Positions 52,221-60,635 of a stretch of 64,000 nt of DNA are shown here, piece by piece. Below the pieces are notes generated by a model, which was not told where the DNA came from, searched no databases, and saw only the letters and a program-made list of their open reading frames with translations. Each line of letters opens with the position of its first letter. Positions within the stretch are counted from its first letter, which is position 1. Origin of the DNA: G963422565 sp963422565 (GTDB lineage Bacteria > Pseudomonadota > Alphaproteobacteria > MPNO01); contig OY730228.1 in NCBI GenBank assembly GCA_963422565.1, forward strand, positions 868,001 through 932,000, written 5' to 3'. Made by a program: the position numbers and the translations under genes.

Positions 52221-53267
52221 ATGCCTCCAAGCCTTTTCCATCGCCATGTCGGCGTCGCGTCGATCGCCATCGCCGCCGCCGCATCGACATTCGGAGCGGC
52301 CGCGGCCGCCGCGTCGGGCGAGGTCAATATCTATTCCTACCGCAAGGAGCATCTGATCCGGCCGCAGCTCGAGGCCTTCGAGGCGGCGACCGGCATCGCC
52401 TGCAACCTGGTGACCGGCAAGGCCGACGCGCTCGCCGAGCGTATCCGCCGCGAAGGCAGGAACTCGCCCGCCGATCTCCTGTTCACGGTCGATGCGGGTC
52501 GGCTGGTCCGGGCGATGAGGATAGGCATCCTCCAGCCGGTCCGCTCGAAGACGCTCGAAGCGGCGATCCCGGCGCGCTACCGCGATCCGGAGGGCCACTG
52601 GTTCGGGCTCGGCATCCGCGTCCGCACGATCTTCTACGCCGTCGATCGGGTGAAGCCGGCGGAGCTTTCGACCTATGAAGCGCTGGCCGGGGAGCGGTGG
52701 AAGGGGCGGGTGCTGATCCGCTCGTCATCGAACATCTACAACCAGTCGCTGCTGGCCTCGCTGATCGGGCATCACGGCACCGCGAAAGCCGAGGAATGGG
52801 CGCGCGGCATGGTCGCCAACTTCGCGCGCAGGCCGCAAGGAGGCGACACCGACCAGCTGCGGGCGCTCGCTGCCGGCGTCGGCGACGTCGCGATCGCCAA
52901 CCACTACTATTACGTTCGGCTCGCGGTCTCCAAGAAGGCGCGCGACGCCGAGGTGGCGGCGAAGGTCAAGCCGTTCTGGGCCAACCAGGCGGGGCGGGGT
53001 GCCCATCTCAACATCAGCGGCGCGGCGGTGACCCGACACGCCCCCAACCGCGCCAACGCCGTCAAGCTGATCGAGTATCTCGCCGGGCCGGAGGCGCAGC
53101 GCATCTATGCGGAGATCGGCCACGAGTTCCCGGTGCGCGAAGGCGTCGCCGCGGCCCCGGCGGTCGCCGCGCTCGGCGACGTCAAGACCGACGATCTGCT
53201 GCTCGGGATACTGGGCGAGAACAACGCCGAAGCGGTCAAGATGTTCGACCGCGCCGGTTGGCGGTAG
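52221..53267 (+). CDS. Fe(III) ABC transporter periplasmic binding protein (FbpA-like)
   Basis: The 348-residue protein has a Sec signal (VGVASIAIAAAASTFGAAAA) followed by EVNIYSYRKEHLIRPQLEAF, the usual FbpA/FutA start. VTGKADALAERIRREG, SSNIYNQSLLASLIGHHG and the tyrosine cluster NHYYYVRL (iron ligands) are present. It should capture ferric iron in the periplasm. The permease (FbpB) and ATPase (FbpC) are not adjacent, so it either works with a transporter elsewhere or is an orphan. A Fur-box-like palindrome precedes it. Confidence 0.92.
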   Translation: MPPSLFHRHVGVASIAIAAAASTFGAAAAAASGEVNIYSYRKEHLIRPQLEAFEAATGIACNLVTGKADALAERIRREGRNSPADLLFTVDAGRLVRAMRIGILQPVRSKTLEAAIPARYRDPEGHWFGLGIRVRTIFYAVDRVKPAELSTYEALAGERWKGRVLIRSSSNIYNQSLLASLIGHHGTAKAEEWARGMVANFARRPQGGDTDQLRALAAGVGDVAIANHYYYVRLAVSKKARDAEVAAKVKPFWANQAGRGAHLNISGAAVTRHAPNRANAVKLIEYLAGPEAQRIYAEIGHEFPVREGVAAAPAVAALGDVKTDDLLLGILGENNAEAVKMFDRAGWR

Positions 53268-53419
53268 AGGCGAAGCGCTGCCGGGGTCGTTCGATGCCGA
53301 GGACGCCGGTTGGCAGGTGGAGACGCCCCGTGTACACTCCGCGCCCGCGCGGCCCGGAGACAGGGATCGCGCGGCGGCAACAGGCGCGCGCACCGCGATC
53401 GGATCCGTAGGGTTCTCCG

Positions 53420-53457
53420 CCGGGGTGGTGGTGCGCCGTTCCGCACCACCACCCCGG
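53420..53457 (+). terminator. Strong 16-bp hairpin after the iron-binding protein gene
   Basis: CCGGGGTGGTGGTGCG (53420-53435) and CGCACCACCACCCCGG (53442-53457) are perfectly complementary around a six-base loop. It lies 150 bases after the stop at 53267 and 80 before the ferredoxin gene. There is no T-run after it, so it may be a terminator of the GC-rich type or an RNA-stabilising structure. Confidence 0.5.
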
Positions 53458-53538
53458 AGGCGGCCGGGTGCCGGTGGTCGAAGACTCCCCACGGGACAAC
53501 CGCCTGCGCAATCTGGCAGCACGGAGACCGAAGATATA

Positions 53539-53859
53539 ATGAGCGAGATCGAGTTTCACGCGGTTGCGAAGACCGGCGATCTGGACGACGGCGAGGCCAT
53601 GCAGGTCATGGTGGGCAAGAAGGAGATCGCCGTCTACAACCTCGACGGCGAGTTCTTCGCGACCGACGATATCTGCACGCACGCCTATGCCTCGCTCGCC
53701 GACGGCTATATCGAAGGCGAGATGATCGAATGCCCGCTGCATGGCGGCTGCTTCGATATCCGGACCGGCAAAGCGAAGACGCCGCCGGTGACCGAGGATC
53801 TGAACACCTACGAGGTCCGGATCGAGGGCGAGTCCATCTTGGTCGGCGTGCCGGGCTGA
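53539..53859 (+). CDS. Rieske [2Fe-2S] ferredoxin of oxygenase systems
   Basis: The 106-residue protein has the Rieske ligands CTHAYASLADGYIEG and CPLHGGCFDIRTG (CxH...CxxH), and a soluble NdoA/BphF-like layout (TGDLDDGEAMQVMVGKKEIA, YNLDGEFFATDDI). It passes electrons from a reductase to a ring-hydroxylating oxygenase. The reductase gene follows 21 bases later. The terminal oxygenase is not adjacent. Confidence 0.92.
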   Translation: MSEIEFHAVAKTGDLDDGEAMQVMVGKKEIAVYNLDGEFFATDDICTHAYASLADGYIEGEMIECPLHGGCFDIRTGKAKTPPVTEDLNTYEVRIEGESILVGVPG

Positions 53860-53880
53860 GGGCGCAGCGCCACCTCGGTC

Positions 53881-55110
53881 ATGAGCGCCGCCTCCGGGAT
53901 CGTGGTCGTCGGCGCCGGCCAAGCCGGCGGGTGGGCGGCCAGGACCCTGCGCGACCAGGGCTTCGAGGGCCGTCTCGTCCTGCTGGGCGAGGAGGCATTC
54001 CCGCCCTACGAGCGCCCGCCCTTGTCCAAGGACGTGCTGCTGGGCAAGGAACCCGCGGCGGCGACCTATCTGTGGCCCGAAACATCCTTCGGCGAGCTCG
54101 GCATCGAGCTGCGCAGCGGATCCCGCGCGGCCGCCATCGACCGCAGCGCCGGGGCCGTCCTTCTGGAGGATGGCGAGGCCGTCGGCTACGACAGGCTGAT
54201 GCTGGCCACCGGCGCACGGGTGCGCAGGTTGGCGGTGCCGGGGGCCGATCTTCCGGGCGTCCACTATCTGCGCAATATCGGGGACTGCGAGGCGATCCGA
54301 GAAGAGCTCGCAGAGGGCGACGCGGACCTGTTGGTGATCGGCGGCGGCTGGATCGGGCTCGAAGTCGCGGCGGCGGGTCGGATGCTCGGCGCCGAGGTGG
54401 TCGTCCTGGAGGCTCTGGAACGGGTCTGCGGACGGGCGCTGACGCCGGACCTTGCCGATCACGTCGCACGGATCCACCGCAGCCGGGGCGTGGATATCCG
54501 CCTCGGGACGACGGTCCGGGAGCTGATCGGCGACGAACGGGTGACCGGGGCGCGGCTCGCCGACGGCACGATCCTGCCGGCATCTCTGGTGGTCATCGGG
54601 ATCGGGATCGTTCCCAATTCGGAGCTGGCGGCCCAGGCCGGGCTCGAGGTCGAGAACGGCGTCGTGGTGGACGCGTTCGGCCGGACGTCGGATCCAGACA
54701 TCTTCGCCGCCGGCGACGTGACCAACCATCCCAACGACCTGCTCGGCAGGCGAATCAGGCTCGAATCCTGGGAGAACGCACAGAACCAGGCGATCGCCGC
54801 GGCCCGCGCCATGCTTGGTGGAGAGACCCCCTATCGCGAGGTCCCCTGGTTCTGGTCGGATCAATACGACGTCAACATCCAGCTCGTCGGCCTGCCGGCC
54901 GATTGGGACCGGACGGTCACCCGGGGCGATCGCGCCGCCGACCGTTTCATCGAGTTCTATGTCAAAGGCGACCGGCTCGAAGGCGCCGCCGCCCTCAACA
55001 ACCCGCGCGACATCCGCTTCGCCAAGCGGCTGATGCAGGCGGAAAAATCGGTCGACCCCGCGGCGCTGACCGACCCTGCGGTCAAGCTCCAGACCCTGCT
55101 CCGGGGCTGA
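53881..55110 (+). CDS. FAD-dependent ferredoxin reductase
   Basis: The 409-residue protein has the FAD-binding IVVVGAGQAGGWAARTLRDQ at its start, YERPPLSKDVLLGKE, MLATGARVRRLAVPG, the NADH-binding LLVIGGGWIGLEVAAAGRML, and the second FAD motif DIFAAGDVTNHP. The C-terminal WSDQYDVNIQLVGLP is typical of BphA4/ThcD-type reductases. With the upstream ferredoxin it forms a two-protein electron supply from NADH. Confidence 0.93.
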   Translation: MSAASGIVVVGAGQAGGWAARTLRDQGFEGRLVLLGEEAFPPYERPPLSKDVLLGKEPAAATYLWPETSFGELGIELRSGSRAAAIDRSAGAVLLEDGEAVGYDRLMLATGARVRRLAVPGADLPGVHYLRNIGDCEAIREELAEGDADLLVIGGGWIGLEVAAAGRMLGAEVVVLEALERVCGRALTPDLADHVARIHRSRGVDIRLGTTVRELIGDERVTGARLADGTILPASLVVIGIGIVPNSELAAQAGLEVENGVVVDAFGRTSDPDIFAAGDVTNHPNDLLGRRIRLESWENAQNQAIAAARAMLGGETPYREVPWFWSDQYDVNIQLVGLPADWDRTVTRGDRAADRFIEFYVKGDRLEGAAALNNPRDIRFAKRLMQAEKSVDPAALTDPAVKLQTLLRG

Positions 55111-55304
55111 GACGGACCCACCCGGATCGACGCGAACGCCCCCCCGCGTCATCGACGCCGACCGCGGCTACGCGATTCAGGGGGATGAACGATGATCGGG
55201 ATGCGTCGATATCGTTTCCGCCTTCCGGGTGGCGAAAGTCGGCCCGCGAGACCGTGGTCCGGGCGGGAAAGAAGGCAGATGCCCCCCTTTCCGCCGGACG
55301 GACC

Positions 55305-55739
55305 CTATATCAGGCCCAGCCTGCGCAGCTCGTCCCGCATCGACGACGGCAACTCGTCGACGGCGCCGGCGCCGCGGGCGTCCGGCGGCGCATCGGCCGC
55401 ATCCAGATAGCGCCAGCCCTGGAAGGCGCGGCGCGGGCGCGGCTCGACCGGTATCAGATCGGGATCGAGGACGATCGCGCAACGCGGTCGCGCGCCCCGT
55501 CCGGCCGCGGGTTCCAGGGCGAGAATTCGCTGGCGCGCGCGAACCGCACCGGCCATGACCCAGTAGATCGAGCCTCCGTCCAGCACCTCCGCCGCCCGGC
55601 GCGGCCGGTTGCGGGTCAGATGACTCAGGACGGCCGGCTCGCCGGCCGCGCAGAGCGCCGCGAGACGGCCCGCCTGCCGATCCGCGAGCTCGCCTGGTCC
55701 GCCGACGCCGACCGCCATCTTGACGAGATGAAGCGCCAT
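55305..55739 (-). CDS. DUF1489-family protein
   Basis: The 144-residue protein begins MALHLVKMAVGVGGPGELAD, with TRNRPRRAAEVLDGGSIYWV, VRARQRILALEP, IVLDPDLIPVEPRPRRAFQG and WRYL, the full DUF1489 pattern widespread in alphaproteobacteria. The tail SSMRDELRRLGLI is also typical. No function is known. It lies 12 bases after mgtE on the same strand. The 194-base gap to the reductase (55111-55304) shows no feature. Confidence 0.9.
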   Translation of the reverse strand: MALHLVKMAVGVGGPGELADRQAGRLAALCAAGEPAVLSHLTRNRPRRAAEVLDGGSIYWVMAGAVRARQRILALEPAAGRGARPRCAIVLDPDLIPVEPRPRRAFQGWRYLDAADAPPDARGAGAVDELPSSMRDELRRLGLI

Positions 55740-55751
55740 CTTCCCCTGCGG

Positions 55752-57128
55752 CTAAAGCAGCAACCAGGCCGCGAGACCGAGAAAGGCAAAAAATGCGATC
55801 ACGTCGGTAACGGTGGTCAGGAGCACGCCGGACGCGATCGCCGGGTCGATGCCGGCCTGCGACAGGGCGAACGGAATCGCGGTTCCGGCGAGCCCGGCGA
55901 TCACCAGCGTGATCAACATCGCGCCCGCCATGATCAGTCCGATCCAGGCATCGCCGGACCATAGCCAGGCGATCGACCCCACGATCAGCGCGAAGCTGAG
56001 CCCGTTGAGCAGCCCGACCAGCAGCTCCTTCTCGACCACGCGAAGGGCATTGGCGGAGGTAAGGTCCCGCATCGCGATCGCCCGGACGGCGACCGTCAGG
56101 GACTGGGTGCCCGCGTTCCCGCCCATCGACGCGGCAATCGGCATCAGGACCGCGAGAACGACGACCCGTTCGATCGTCGCTTCGAACAGCCAGATCACGA
56201 TCGAGGCCGCCACGGCGGTGATCAGATTGACGAAAAGCCATGAGAAGCGCGCTTTGCCGGTGTCCAGCACCGCCGCGAAGAGATCGGTCTCGGTCACCCC
56301 GCCGAGCCGCATGAGGTCTTCCTCGGCCTCCTCGTGGATGACGTCGACCACGTCGTCGACGGTGATCACCCCGATCAGCCGACCGCTATCGTCGACCACC
56401 GGGGCCGACACGAGATCCTTCTGGGCAAAAAGATAGGCGACCTCCTCCTGATCCATGGCGAGCGGCACGGCGACGACCTCGCGACGCGCGACATCCCGCA
56501 TCGGCACCGGCCGACGGGTCCGCAGCACATGACTCGACGCGACCGTGCCGACGGGCCGATGGCAGGGATCGACGACGAAGATGTCGTAGAAGTCGTCGGG
56601 CAGGCTGTCGGCCTCGCGCAGATAGTCGATGGTCTCGCCGACCGTCCAGAAGCTCGGCACCGCCACCAGATCGCGCTGCATCAACCGCCCGGCGCTGTCC
56701 TCGGGATAGGCGAGCCCCTGCGCGAGCTCGGCCCGCAGCGCTGCGGGGATCGCCTGCATCACGCGGCGCTGCCCGGACTCCCCCAGGGCGACCAGGAGGG
56801 CGAGCGCGTCGTCGGCTTCCAGCCCCAGGACCGCGTTGGCGAGGCGCTGGGTCCCGAGACGGCCGGCTACCTCCTCGCGCACGGTCTCATCGAGCTCGGG
56901 AAGGATCTCCGGCGCGAAATCGGGTGCGAGAATATCGACGAGCCGCGCCCGCCGATCCGGATCGATCTGCTCGAGCAAATCCGCGATCTCGGCGAAATGA
57001 AGCGGCGCGGTCAACGCCCGCGCCGCTTCGTCGAGGCCCGAGGCGAGCGCTTCCCCGACGGCGATCGCGATCTCGGGGTTGAGGCCGACGATGTCCGCGC
57101 CCGCCACGCTCAGATCATGGTCCGCCAT
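55752..57128 (-). CDS. mgtE: Magnesium transporter MgtE
   Basis: The 458-residue protein has the N-terminal helical MgtE domain (LLEQIDPDRRARLVDILAPD, FAPEILPELDETVREEVAG), two CBS domains (VGETIDYLREADSLPDDFYD; APVVDDSGRLIGVITVDDVV with DVIHEEAEED that senses Mg) and five C-terminal helices with the pore segment MPIAASMGGNAGTQSLTVAV. Mg-gated uptake is expected. It lies downstream of tRNA-Leu on the same strand. Confidence 0.96.
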   Translation of the reverse strand: MADHDLSVAGADIVGLNPEIAIAVGEALASGLDEAARALTAPLHFAEIADLLEQIDPDRRARLVDILAPDFAPEILPELDETVREEVAGRLGTQRLANAVLGLEADDALALLVALGESGQRRVMQAIPAALRAELAQGLAYPEDSAGRLMQRDLVAVPSFWTVGETIDYLREADSLPDDFYDIFVVDPCHRPVGTVASSHVLRTRRPVPMRDVARREVVAVPLAMDQEEVAYLFAQKDLVSAPVVDDSGRLIGVITVDDVVDVIHEEAEEDLMRLGGVTETDLFAAVLDTGKARFSWLFVNLITAVAASIVIWLFEATIERVVVLAVLMPIAASMGGNAGTQSLTVAVRAIAMRDLTSANALRVVEKELLVGLLNGLSFALIVGSIAWLWSGDAWIGLIMAGAMLITLVIAGLAGTAIPFALSQAGIDPAIASGVLLTTVTDVIAFFAFLGLAAWLLL

Positions 57129-57173
57129 CGCCGCACTCCGACCCGCACCCGCACGGCCGCCGCGAGGGTCGGG

Positions 57174-57204
57174 GCGGGCCCGCTTCAGCGCAGAGCGGGC
57201 CCGC
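57174..57204 (-). terminator. Paired GCGGGCCCGC hairpin after tRNA-Leu
   Basis: The palindrome GCGGGCCCGC occurs at 57174-57183 and again at 57195-57204; the two can pair as a ten-base stem with an 11-base loop. It lies six bases beyond the tRNA 3' end and before mgtE. It probably ends or processes the tRNA transcript; there is no T-run. Confidence 0.5.
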
Positions 57205-57209
57205 TATGA

Positions 57210-57296
57210 TGGTGCGGTCGAGAAGACTCGAACTTCCACGGGATTTCTCCCACAGCGACCTCAACGCTGCGCGTCTACCATTTCCGCCACGACCGC
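57210..57296 (-). tRNA. tRNA-Leu (anticodon GAG)
   Basis: The 87-base cloverleaf has acceptor strands GCGGTCG/CGACCGC, an anticodon arm CAGCG-TTGAGGT-CGCTG (anticodon GAG), a long class II variable arm (GGGA/TCCC stem) as expected for leucine, TTCGAGT in the T-loop, and an encoded CCA end. It reads CUC/CUU codons. Confidence 0.95.
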
Positions 57297-57339
57297 ATCG
57301 CCCGTCGACCCGGCCCGGGAGGGTCGGACCATGGTTGGC

Positions 57340-57368
57340 GGGATAGCAAAACGGCGCCGAACCCGCAA
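57340..57368 (-). promoter_or_regulatory. Probable tRNA-Leu promoter
   Basis: On the minus strand TTGCGG (57368-57363) and TATCCC (57345-57340) are 17 bases apart, about 45 bases before the tRNA 5' end. Confidence 0.45.
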
Positions 57369-57511
57369 GCGTGGGGAGCCTCCGCGACGGCGATTTCACG
57401 GCGACGGGCTTCGTTCGAGGATCGCCTCTCCCCGACCCGGTAGGCCTGCGGCAACCGGGGCAGAAGCGGATCGGTTTCTCCCGTATCGGCCCCTGCTTTA
57501 GGGTCGGCGCC

Positions 57512-58207
57512 ATGCGGACCGAGTGGCGCCGTCAGGACGGGCTCGTCGACTTCGAGGCGGCAGTGGCCGAGATGGAGGCTCGGGTGGGCGCCATCCGCGC
57601 CGGCCGCGCGCCCGAGCTCGTCTGGCTGGTCGAGCATCCGCCGCTATATACCGCCGGAAGCTCCGCCCACCCCTCCGAACTGCTCGCTCCCACCCGCTTC
57701 CCGGTCTATCGGACGGGGCGCGGCGGCCGGTTCACCTATCACGGACCCGGCCAGCGCGTGATCTATCTGATGCTCGACATAGGACAACGCGGCCGGGATG
57801 TCCGCCGCTTCGTCCGGGCCATCGAGGCGTGGCTGATCGCCGCGCTCGCCGAGCTCGGGATCGCCGGCGAACGGCGCGACGGTCGGGTGGGCATCTGGGT
57901 CGCCGGACCGGGGGGCGAAGACAAGATCGCCGCCATCGGCCTGCGTCTGCGCCACTGGATCAGCTATCACGGTGCCTCGATCAACATCTCGCCGGACCTG
58001 CGCCATTATGACGGGATCGTGCCCTGCGGCCTTCGCGGCCGCGGCGTGACCTCGCTCGCCGCGCTCGGCAGCCCGGCCAGCATGGCGGAAATCGATGCGG
58101 CCCTGCGGCGGACGTTCGCGCCGATATTCGAGGCAGCGGGCGGCCATGGGCCTGCCGGGGCGGATCCTCCTCAGCCTCCGCCCGAGACCCGGGGGTCGAA
58201 CCGGTAG
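57512..58207 (+). CDS. lipB: Octanoyl-ACP:protein N-octanoyltransferase
   Basis: LipB transfers octanoate from ACP to lipoyl domains, the first step of lipoylation. The 231-residue protein has LVWLVEHPPLYTAGSSA, GRGGRFTYHGPGQRVIYLML, the lysine in DKIAAIGLRLRHWISYHGAS and the catalytic cysteine in GIVPCGLRGRGVTSLAAL. ATG 57512 matches the family length. Its last 37 bases overlap the convergent threonine synthase-like gene. lipA is not in the window. Confidence 0.96.
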   Translation: MRTEWRRQDGLVDFEAAVAEMEARVGAIRAGRAPELVWLVEHPPLYTAGSSAHPSELLAPTRFPVYRTGRGGRFTYHGPGQRVIYLMLDIGQRGRDVRRFVRAIEAWLIAALAELGIAGERRDGRVGIWVAGPGGEDKIAAIGLRLRHWISYHGASINISPDLRHYDGIVPCGLRGRGVTSLAALGSPASMAEIDAALRRTFAPIFEAAGGHGPAGADPPQPPPETRGSNR

Positions 58208-59439
58208 ACCCGCTTCAGCACCGCCAGCGCCGCATCGAGGTCGGGGGGCACGACGGGGATCGCGCCCGGCCCCTCGACCGCCGGGGCCAGGTCCTTGAGA
58301 CCGGTCGCCGTCAGGAGGACGACCGTCGTCTCGTCGGGCGCGATGGCGCCGCCCGCCCGCAGCGCATCGACCGCGGCGAGCGCGGCGGCGGAGGCGAGCT
58401 CGACGAACAGCCCATCCCTTGTGGCCAATGCGCGCTGCCAGCTTCGCATGGCACGGTCGGAGACAGTCACCGCTTCGCCGCCCGAATCGCGGATCACCCG
58501 CAACGACTGGTAGGTTCCCCGCGCGGCGCCGATCGAGCGCGCGGCGGTCGCCGGCTCCACCGCCATCTCCGGGACCGTATCGGAGCCCGCCGCGAGCGCC
58601 GCGCCGAGCGACCCGTAGACTTCCGCCGCGACCATGCGGGGTCGGTCCGCGATCCAGCCCATCTCCAGCATTTCGGTGAAGCCCCGCCACATGCCGACCA
58701 GCGCATCGCCGTAGCAGACCGGCAGCACGCACCAATCGGGCGCGCGCCAGCCCAGATCCTCCGCCACCTCGTAGGCGATGGTCTTGTAGCCCTCTATCCC
58801 GTAGGGGTTGCTGCCCACGGCAGGCGCCCGGTGGGGCGAGGTCGGGAACCAGCCGAAGCGGGCGATCCCCTCGGCCAGCAGCGACCAGCGATCCGCCATC
58901 TCCTCGACCCCGACGACCGCCGCGCCGCAGGCACGGATCTGCGCCGCCATCGCCGGCGGCGCGTCGGCGCCGGTGAACACCACGCAGGGCAGGCCGGCGC
59001 GCGCGGCATAGGCGGCCGCCGCAGCGCCGGCGTTTCCGGTCGAACTCGACGCGATTGCCGGAGCGCCCATCGACCGCGCGGCCGAGACCGCGACGCTGGC
59101 CAGCCGGTCCTTGAACGAGCCGGTCGGATTGCCGCTCTCGTCCTTGCCGTAGAGTCGCCGGAGGCCGAGCGCCTCCCCGGCCCGGATCAGGGGCACCAGC
59201 GGGGTCATCCCCTCGCCGAGCGAGACGGCCGCCGCCGCCGGCACCGGTAACAGCGCCGCATAGCGCCAGATGCTGCGCGGCCCGTCGGCAATGCGGGCGA
59301 TCCGGCGGGACGCGGTCTCGTAGGCGACGGCGAGATTGGCCGGAGCGACCTCCCGGCAGATCGGGCAGTCGTCGACGAAACGGTCCGGCGGATGGACCGC
59401 CCCGCAGCGCGTGCAGGTCAGCCCTCTGACGGCGGCCAT
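58171..59439 (-). CDS. Threonine synthase-like PLP enzyme
   Basis: The 422-residue protein has an N-terminal zinc-ribbon-like segment (CTRCGAVHPP...CPIC) then the beta-family PLP fold: LGEGMTPLVPL, PLP lysine in DESGNPTGSFKDRLASVAVS, SSTGNAGAAAAAYAARAGLP and the late TATGLKDLAPAVEGP. This is the short thrC type found beside other amino-acid genes, converting O-phosphohomoserine to threonine; a related lyase activity cannot be excluded. It precedes no thrAB genes here. Confidence 0.88.
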   Translation of the reverse strand: MAAVRGLTCTRCGAVHPPDRFVDDCPICREVAPANLAVAYETASRRIARIADGPRSIWRYAALLPVPAAAAVSLGEGMTPLVPLIRAGEALGLRRLYGKDESGNPTGSFKDRLASVAVSAARSMGAPAIASSSTGNAGAAAAAYAARAGLPCVVFTGADAPPAMAAQIRACGAAVVGVEEMADRWSLLAEGIARFGWFPTSPHRAPAVGSNPYGIEGYKTIAYEVAEDLGWRAPDWCVLPVCYGDALVGMWRGFTEMLEMGWIADRPRMVAAEVYGSLGAALAAGSDTVPEMAVEPATAARSIGAARGTYQSLRVIRDSGGEAVTVSDRAMRSWQRALATRDGLFVELASAAALAAVDALRAGGAIAPDETTVVLLTATGLKDLAPAVEGPGAIPVVPPDLDAALAVLKRVYRFDPRVSGGG

Positions 59440-59487
59440 GCAACCATTCCCGGGACCCTGGGGGGCCGATCGCCGACGCTGCGAGCG

Positions 59488-60591
59488 TCAGCCCCAGACG
59501 TCCGCCGCGATCTCGACGACGCGGGCGAGCTTGGCGATCTCGTCCTGCTCGCGCACCTTGTTCCCATGATGGGTGGATGCGAATCCGCATTGAGGGCTGA
59601 GGCACAGCCGGTCGAGGTCGACATGGCGCGCGGCCTCGTCGATCCGCCGCTTCACCGCATCGGCGTCCTCGAGCGCGGGAGTCTTGGTGGAGATCAGGCC
59701 GAGCACTACGGTCTTGTCCGGAGGCACGAAGCGCAGCGGCTCGAAGCCGCCCGCGCGTTCGGTATCGTATTCGAGGAACAGGGCGTCGACGGCAAGCGTA
59801 TCGAACACCGCCTCGGCGATCGGCTCGTACCCGCCGGAGGCGACGAAGCTGCTCTGGAAATTGCCGCGACAGAGATGGGCCGCCGTGGTCACGTTCTCGG
59901 GGAGATCGCGGATCGCGGCGTTGAGGGTCCGAGCATAGGTGAGCGCCAACCCGTCCGGATCCTCCCCCGCCTCGGCGAAGCGCGCCCGCTGTCGGGGATC
60001 GCAGAGATAGGCGTAGCTGATGTCGTCGAGCTGCAGATACCGGCAGCCGGCGGCGGCGAGGTCGGCGAGTTCGACCCTGTAAGCCGCGGCGAGGTCGTCC
60101 CAGAACAGCTCGAGATCGGGGTAGGCGCCGCCGTCGATCCCCGACCGCCCGGAACGGAAATGGGCCATCGACGGCCCGGGCAGCGTCATCTTCGCCGTCC
60201 GGTCCGTGCACCCGGCCAGGAAGGCGAAGTGATCGACCATGATCGGTTGCCGGCGCGCCAGCCTGGCGGTCACCCGGGTGGTCGGCGGCTGCGCGTCGAT
60301 GCCGGCGAAGCCGTCCTGGCCGAGCGGCGGGCCGAGCTCGAACCCGTCGAAACCGGAGAGAAAATCAAGATGCCACCAGGTCCTGCGGAACTCCCCGTCC
60401 GTGACCGCCTGGAGACCCAGCCGTTCCTGGAGCGCAACCGCGTCCCGGATGGCGCGGTCCTCCACGGCGCGGAGCGCCTCGGCATCGATCTTCCCGGCCC
60501 CGTATCGCGCGCGCGCCGCCTGCAGCGCCGCCGGGCGCAGCAGGCTGCCGACGTGATCGGCGCGGAACGGCGGGGCGATGCGTGCGGCCAT
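59488..60591 (-). CDS. MetE-like (cobalamin-independent methionine synthase family) protein
   Basis: The 367-residue protein corresponds to the MetE C-terminal catalytic domain alone: FRADHVGSLLRPAALQAARA, AVTDGEFRRTWWHLDFLSGF, KMTLPGPSMAHF, YLQLDDISYAYLCDP, HLCRGNFQSSF (zinc HxC) and LCLSPQCGFAS (zinc cysteine). The N-terminal half of full MetE is absent. Such stand-alone proteins may transfer methyl from other donors to homocysteine or a related thiol. It is flanked upstream by the ATP12 operon end. Confidence 0.87.
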   Translation of the reverse strand: MAARIAPPFRADHVGSLLRPAALQAARARYGAGKIDAEALRAVEDRAIRDAVALQERLGLQAVTDGEFRRTWWHLDFLSGFDGFELGPPLGQDGFAGIDAQPPTTRVTARLARRQPIMVDHFAFLAGCTDRTAKMTLPGPSMAHFRSGRSGIDGGAYPDLELFWDDLAAAYRVELADLAAAGCRYLQLDDISYAYLCDPRQRARFAEAGEDPDGLALTYARTLNAAIRDLPENVTTAAHLCRGNFQSSFVASGGYEPIAEAVFDTLAVDALFLEYDTERAGGFEPLRFVPPDKTVVLGLISTKTPALEDADAVKRRIDEAARHVDLDRLCLSPQCGFASTHHGNKVREQDEIAKLARVVEIAADVWG

Positions 60592-60635
60592 GCCACGGTC
60601 TCCGATCCTCGATCGTGCCGGCCGATCCGCCAGCG

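Noticed and set aside
55177..56241. A 354-residue minus-strand ORF
   Set aside because: It is an arginine-rich shadow of DUF1489 and mgtE, which have clear family matches in other frames.
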